A stretch of DNA of 38,297 bases from positions 1,326,245 through 1,364,541 of the forward strand of contig NZ_RDBN01000005.1 in assembly GCF_008042075.1 (NCBI RefSeq), given 5' to 3'. Shown one piece after another: positions 34,951 through 38,297 of this stretch (within the stretch, counting starts at the first letter, position 1; the number at the start of each line of letters is the position of its first letter). The notes beneath the pieces were generated by a model. The model saw only the letters and a program-made list of their open reading frames with translations, was not told where the DNA came from and made no database searches. The stretch comes from Streptomyces sp. UW30. Lineage in GTDB: Bacteria; Actinomycetota; Actinomycetes; Streptomycetales; Streptomycetaceae. The position numbers and the translations under genes are program-made.

Positions 34951-35682
34951 GTGACGTCGCTCGACAAGCCGACCGAAGACACCACCGCAGAAGCCGAGCA
35001 GGATGCCCGGGCGGTGACCGAGGCCGCGCTGTTCGAGGCCTTCGGCGGCATGCGCGGCATGGTCGAGACGGTGCTGCCCGGCCTTCTGTTCGTCACCATC
35101 TTCACGATCAACAAGGACCTGCACATGTCGGCCATCGCGGCCCTCGCGGTGTCCTTGGTGCTCGTGGTGGTGCGCCTGGCGATGCGGGACACCGTCAAGC
35201 ACGCGTTCAGCGGTGTCTTCGGTGTCGCCTTCGGTGTCGTGTTCGCGATGATGACGGGCAACGCGAAGGACTTCTATCTGCCCGGCATGCTCTACACGCT
35301 GGGGCTGGGTCTCGCCTACATCATCACGACCCTGTGCGGTGTGCCGCTGATCGGCCTGATCCTCGGCCCGGTGTTCAAGGAGAACCTCTCCTGGCGCACC
35401 CGCAACCCCGGCCGCAAGAAGGCGTACGCGAAGGCCAGTTGGGCCTGGGGTCTGATCCTGCTCGCCAAGTGCGCGATCCTCTTCCCGCTGTACTGGTGGG
35501 CCGACACGGCCCAGCTGGGATGGGTGCTCGTCGCCCTGAAGATCCCGCCGTTCCTGCTGGCCGTGTGGCTGACCTGGGTGTTCCTGGCGAAGGCTCCCGC
35601 GCCGATCGACGTGTTCGCGGAGATGGAGGCGGCCGAGAAGGCCGAGGAGGAGCGCAAGGCTGCCGCCGGCCAGGCCGAGTAG
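34951..35682 (+). CDS. DUF3159 family integral membrane protein
   Basis: A 243-aa membrane protein with about five or six predicted helices (from LPGLLFVTIFTIN to IPPFLLAVWLTWVFLAKA) and a charged Ala/Glu-rich C-terminal tail in the cytoplasm. This family is usually encoded beside OB-fold and TrkA genes in actinobacteria, suggesting a transport-linked role, but its function is unknown. The GTG start follows GGAG, three bases after the OB-fold gene. A strong terminator follows. Confidence 0.9.
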   Translation: MTSLDKPTEDTTAEAEQDARAVTEAALFEAFGGMRGMVETVLPGLLFVTIFTINKDLHMSAIAALAVSLVLVVVRLAMRDTVKHAFSGVFGVAFGVVFAMMTGNAKDFYLPGMLYTLGLGLAYIITTLCGVPLIGLILGPVFKENLSWRTRNPGRKKAYAKASWAWGLILLAKCAILFPLYWWADTAQLGWVLVALKIPPFLLAVWLTWVFLAKAPAPIDVFAEMEAAEKAEEERKAAAGQAE

Positions 35683-35703
35683 GTACTGGGCCTGTCGGCA
35701 AGG

Positions 35704-35734
35704 AAGGGCGCCCCGAATTTCGGGGCGCCCTTCC
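35704..35734. terminator. Bidirectional terminator between DUF3159 and the TrkA genes
   Basis: AAGGGCGCCCCG (35704-35715) pairs perfectly with CGGGGCGCCCTT (35721-35732). Just after it, TTCCCGTCGTATCA is directly repeated at 35731-35744 and 35754-35767. Confidence 0.88.
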
Positions 35735-35777
35735 CGTCGTATCAGGGGCGCCGTTCCCGTCGTATCAAGCGAAGCGG

Positions 35778-36455
35778 CTAGCCCGCTGTGTCCTCGCGGC
35801 GGACCGAGAGCAGGTCCTCCAGCTGTTCCTCACGGGCCTGCGCGGCCACGAAGAGGAGCTCGTCGCCCGCCTCAAGGGAGTCCTCGCGGGACGGGGTGAG
35901 GACGCGGGTGCCGCGGATGATGGTGACCAGGGACGTGTCCTGCGGCCACTCGACGTCGCCGACCTGGGTGCCGGCCAGGGCCGACTCCTCCGGGAGGGTC
36001 AGTTCGACGAGGTTGGCGTCGCCGTGGCTGAAGCGCAGGAGCCGGACCAGGTCGCCGACCGAGACGGCCTCCTCGACCAGTGCCGACATCAGGCGCGGGG
36101 TGGAGACGGCCACGTCCACGCCCCAGGACTCGTTGAAGAGCCACTCGTTCTTGGGGTTGTTGACGCGGGCGACGACGCGCGGAACGCCGTACTCCGTCTT
36201 CGCGAGCAGGGACACGACCAGGTTCACCTTGTCGTCACCCGTGGCCGCGATCACCACGTTGCAGCGCTGGAGCGCCGCCTCGTCCAGCGACGTGATCTCG
36301 CACGCGTCGGCCAGCAGCCACTCCGCCTGCGGGACCCGCTCGACCGAGATGGCGGTCGGTGCCTTGTCGATCAGCAGGATCTCGTGGCCGTTCTCCAGCA
36401 GTTCGCCCGCGATGGAGCGGCCCACCGCACCGGCACCGGCAATGGCGACCCTCAT
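35778..36455 (-). CDS. TrkA/KtrA-type RCK protein (second of pair)
   Basis: A 225-aa cytoplasmic regulator of potassium transport. The RCK_N Rossmann fold starts MRVAIAGAGAVGRSIAGELL (GAGAVG nucleotide loop) with acidic D30 at the end of strand 2 (LLIDKAP); the RCK_C domain covers about 135-215 (ELTLPEESALAGTQVGDVEW). Such proteins bind NAD(H)/ATP in the N domain, and c-di-AMP in some RCK_C domains. The ATG overlaps the preceding stop (TGATG), so it is coupled to the first TrkA gene. No TrkH/KtrB channel is in view, so its partner is unknown. Confidence 0.92.
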   Translation of the reverse strand: MRVAIAGAGAVGRSIAGELLENGHEILLIDKAPTAISVERVPQAEWLLADACEITSLDEAALQRCNVVIAATGDDKVNLVVSLLAKTEYGVPRVVARVNNPKNEWLFNESWGVDVAVSTPRLMSALVEEAVSVGDLVRLLRFSHGDANLVELTLPEESALAGTQVGDVEWPQDTSLVTIIRGTRVLTPSREDSLEAGDELLFVAAQAREEQLEDLLSVRREDTAG

Positions 36456-37126
36456 CAGTGACCGCCCTCCTCTTCGGGACCCTTGGCGAAGGACGCCTCG
36501 ACCTTGTCGACCTCGTCGGTGCGCATCATGACGTGCACCAGGTCACCCTCCTGCAACACCGTCTGCGAGCTGGGCAGGATCGCCTCGCCGAGCCGGGTCA
36601 GGAACGCCACCCGGACGCCCGTCTCCTCCTGGAGCCGGCTGATCTTGTGGCCCACCCACTCGCTGGACGTGTGCACCTCGGCGAGCTGGACGCCGCCGGT
36701 GGGATCCCGCCACAGCGGCTCCGCGCCCGAGGGCAGCAGACGGCGCAGCATCTGGTCGGCCGTCCAGCGGACCGTGGCCACGGTGGGGATGCCCAGACGC
36801 TGGTAGACCTCGGCGCGGCGGGGGTCGTAGATACGGGCCGCGACGTTCTCCACGCCGAACATCTCGCGGGCCACCCGTGCGGAGATGATGTTGGAGTTGT
36901 CGCCGCTGGAGACCGCCGCGAAGGCGCCCGCCTCCTCGATGCCGGCCTCGCGCAGGGTGTCCTGGTCGAAGCCGACGCCGGTGACACGGCGGCCGCCGAA
37001 CCCGGGGCCCAGCCGGCGGAACGCGGTGGGGTCCTGGTCGATCACCGCGACCGTGTGCCCTTGTTGCTCCAGGGTCTGGGCCAGAGCGGAGCCCACCCTT
37101 CCGCAACCCATGATGACGATGTGCAC
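36455..37126 (-). CDS. TrkA/KtrA-type RCK protein (first of pair)
   Basis: A 223-aa RCK protein related to its neighbour: GTG start giving MHIVIMGCGRVGSALAQTLE (GCGRVG loop), VIDQDP at the end of strand 2, and an RCK_C domain from about 135 ending in HVMMRTDEVDKV. Length and order match a second, diverged copy, so the two probably form a heteromeric ring. The frame is open upstream to 37255 but similarity starts at GTG 37126. Transcribed away from the permease gene. Confidence 0.92.
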   Translation of the reverse strand: MHIVIMGCGRVGSALAQTLEQQGHTVAVIDQDPTAFRRLGPGFGGRRVTGVGFDQDTLREAGIEEAGAFAAVSSGDNSNIISARVAREMFGVENVAARIYDPRRAEVYQRLGIPTVATVRWTADQMLRRLLPSGAEPLWRDPTGGVQLAEVHTSSEWVGHKISRLQEETGVRVAFLTRLGEAILPSSQTVLQEGDLVHVMMRTDEVDKVEASFAKGPEEEGGH

Positions 37127-37365
37127 GGCGCTTACCCCGCACTCCTCGTGAGGCGTCTGACTTGCGTGAACGTGGTGCTCATAACCTTCTCTCGGTTCGC
37201 CGGGCATCAGGCGCGGGCCGGTCGCGGACCGCTGGGCAACATCATGCCGGGCCATGGCCGGAATGATCCCTCGCGGTACGGATCGTGGACTCGCGTGTGC
37301 CTCGGTCCACCGTAACCTTCGGCCCGTCGCCCTCAGTAAGAGCCCTCAACGGCGGCCGAGGCTCC

Positions 37366-37464
37366 TCAACGACGGTTGAAGCTGCGGACGCTGGCGAGTG
37401 CCAGGACGCCGAGTCCGGCGAGCGAGACGAGGGCTCCGACGAGCTGAGCGGTCGTCTGCGACAT
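37366..37464 (-). CDS. Single-pass membrane peptide, 32 aa
   Basis: A very short gene reading MSQTTAQLVGALVSLAGLGV and continuing LALASVRSFNRR, then TGA. One transmembrane helix (about 7-25) is followed by a basic C-terminal tail, so the C-terminus should face the cytoplasm. GGGAG stands 5 nt before the ATG. It lies between the TrkA pair and the permease. KdpF is a peptide of similar size, but no sequence identity is claimed. The combination of RBS, clean start/stop and TM-like content makes a real gene likely. Confidence 0.65.
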   Translation of the reverse strand: MSQTTAQLVGALVSLAGLGVLALASVRSFNRR

Positions 37465-37629
37465 GGGGTCTCCCGGCTGTGATGAGCGTACCGACGCAGG
37501 TCATGGAGGCATGAGGACGCTGTCCGGCCCCGTGCCCGGCGCGGGAGCGGGGCGGAATTCACCCCCGCGCCGTGCGCGATTTCACCCGGATGTGCTCCGT
37601 ACCAGGCAGGGGGCCTACGATTCTCTGTT

Positions 37630-38297
37630 GTGTCCAAACTGACCGACGTGCCCAAGCGGATTCTGATCGGGCGCGCACTGCGCAGTGATCGGCTGGCGGA
37701 AACGCTCCTGCCGAAGCGCATCGCGCTGCCCGTCTTCGCCTCCGACCCGCTGTCCTCCGTGGCGTACGCGCCCGGAGAAGTGCTGCTGGTCCTCTCCATC
37801 GCGGGCGTGTCGGCGTACCACTTCAGCCCCTGGATCGCGGTCGCGGTCGTCGTGCTGATGTTCACCGTGGTCGCCTCCTACCGGCAGAACGTGCACGCCT
37901 ACCCGAGCGGCGGCGGCGACTACGAGGTGGCGACCACCAACCTCGGCCCCAAGGCGGGCCTGACCGTCGCCAGCGCCCTGCTGGTCGACTACGTCCTGAC
38001 CGTCGCCGTCTCGATCTCCTCCGGCATCGAGAACCTCGGCTCCGCGATCCCGTTCGTCGTCGAGCACAAGGTCGAGTGCGCGGCCGCGGTGATCCTGTTG
38101 CTGACGCTGATGAACCTGCGCGGCGTCAAGGAGTCCGGCAACCTCTTCGCGATCCCGACCTACGTCTTCGTCGCGGGCGTCTTCATCATGATCGCCTGGG
38201 GCGCGTTCCGCGGGCTGGTCCTCGACGACACCATGCGGGCACCCACGGCGTCGTACGAGATCAAGGCCGAGCACGAGGGCCTCGCCGGCTTCGCGCT
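37630..38297 (+). CDS. APC-superfamily permease resembling KimA potassium importer (3' end outside window)
   Basis: The first 222 codons of a polytopic transporter, GTG start. SDPLSSVAYAPGE, YPSGGGDYEVATTNLG and LLVDYVLTVAVSISSG are close to B. subtilis KimA (SSDALSSVAYG, YPQGGGAY, LLVDYILTVAVSISAG, from memory). D39, Y46, Y121 and S128 lie at a constant +3 offset from KimA D36, Y43, Y118 and S125, residues reported to bind K+. This supports a K+/H+ symporter better than the amino acid permease label such proteins often get. Potassium neighbours (TrkA pair, KdpDE) agree. TACGAT is 8 nt upstream of the start, with no clear Shine-Dalgarno. Confidence 0.85.
   Translation, partial: MSKLTDVPKRILIGRALRSDRLAETLLPKRIALPVFASDPLSSVAYAPGEVLLVLSIAGVSAYHFSPWIAVAVVVLMFTVVASYRQNVHAYPSGGGDYEVATTNLGPKAGLTVASALLVDYVLTVAVSISSGIENLGSAIPFVVEHKVECAAAVILLLTLMNLRGVKESGNLFAIPTYVFVAGVFIMIAWGAFRGLVLDDTMRAPTASYEIKAEHEGLAGFA

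Noticed and set aside
37465..37629. c-di-AMP riboswitch before the KimA-like gene, as in Bacillus
   Set aside because: None of the ydaO consensus blocks are present; the start region looks leaderless instead.

Overview
The window is a high-GC actinobacterial chromosome segment, almost certainly from a Streptomyces. Evidence: codon third positions are strongly GC-biased; GTG and TTG starts are common; and it carries genes typical of Streptomyces, namely sepH, cutR-cutS, a GNAT-first PatA-type acetyltransferase, a DasR-type operator at ptsH, and a ydaO (c-di-AMP) riboswitch ahead of a LytM-type cell-wall hydrolase. Gene order resembles the core region of S. coelicolor around SCO5836-SCO5879 (recalled from memory, not searched). 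Most genes are housekeeping or conserved; the accessory-looking parts are the repeat-filled intergenic regions and the lyase/kdpDE block.

Layout. 1-2337 (-): topoisomerase IV subunit A, cut by the window edge. 2338-3497: a gene-free island of nested perfect inverted repeats and tandem repeats. 3498-6229 (+): a translationally coupled M16 peptidase pair, one subunit with the zinc motif and one without. 6444-7403: c-di-AMP riboswitch and the M23 hydrolase it should control. 7591-8286 (+): FadR-type GntR regulator, convergent with ptsH (8445-8726, -), which has a DasR-like operator. 8917-14290 (+): bifunctional acetyltransferase/acyl-CoA ligase-like protein, DUF5998-like protein, phosphodiesterase, thymidine kinase. 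14318-15121 (-): double VOC protein; 15418-16269 (+): sulfurtransferase. 16270-17054: about 190-bp tandem repeats ending in terminator hairpins. 17055-18089 (-): sepH. 18551-21077 (-): MFS transporter and a D-arabinonolactone-type flavin oxidase. 21264-23215 (+): ferrochelatase and an inositol-monophosphatase-type enzyme. 23323-23496 (-): a 57-aa protein. 23912-25819 (+): cutR-cutS. 26225-29609 (+): DUF4193 protein, conserved hypothetical, thioesterase, dut, DUF3710 protein. 29822-31036 (+): secreted alginate-lyase-family enzyme. 31185-34471 (+): KdpD-KdpE. 34549-35682 (+): OB-fold protein and DUF3159 membrane protein. 35778-37126 (-): two TrkA/RCK proteins. 37366-37464 (-): a 32-aa membrane peptide. 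37630-end (+): APC-type permease with KimA-like residues.

Themes. Potassium and turgor: KdpD/KdpE, two RCK proteins and a KimA-like permease lie together, and the c-di-AMP riboswitch sits elsewhere in the same window. Aminosugar/PTS control: ptsH with a dre-like site, and possibly the lyase promoter. Envelope stress and division: M16 pair, LytM hydrolase, CutRS, SepH.

Most notable sequence observations: (i) a perfect 97-bp inverted copy of the middle of dut, placed exactly where the neighbouring thioesterase should begin; (ii) perfect 45-bp and 57-bp inverted repeats plus 19-nt and 14-nt tandem repeats between parC and the M16 operon; (iii) tandem repeats carrying hairpins between the sulfurtransferase gene and sepH; (iv) several genes with a -10-like hexamer 6-8 nt before the start codon, suggesting leaderless mRNAs; (v) an untracked 32-aa membrane peptide next to the KimA-like permease. 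No insertion sequence, prophage, CRISPR array, tRNA or rRNA was found.
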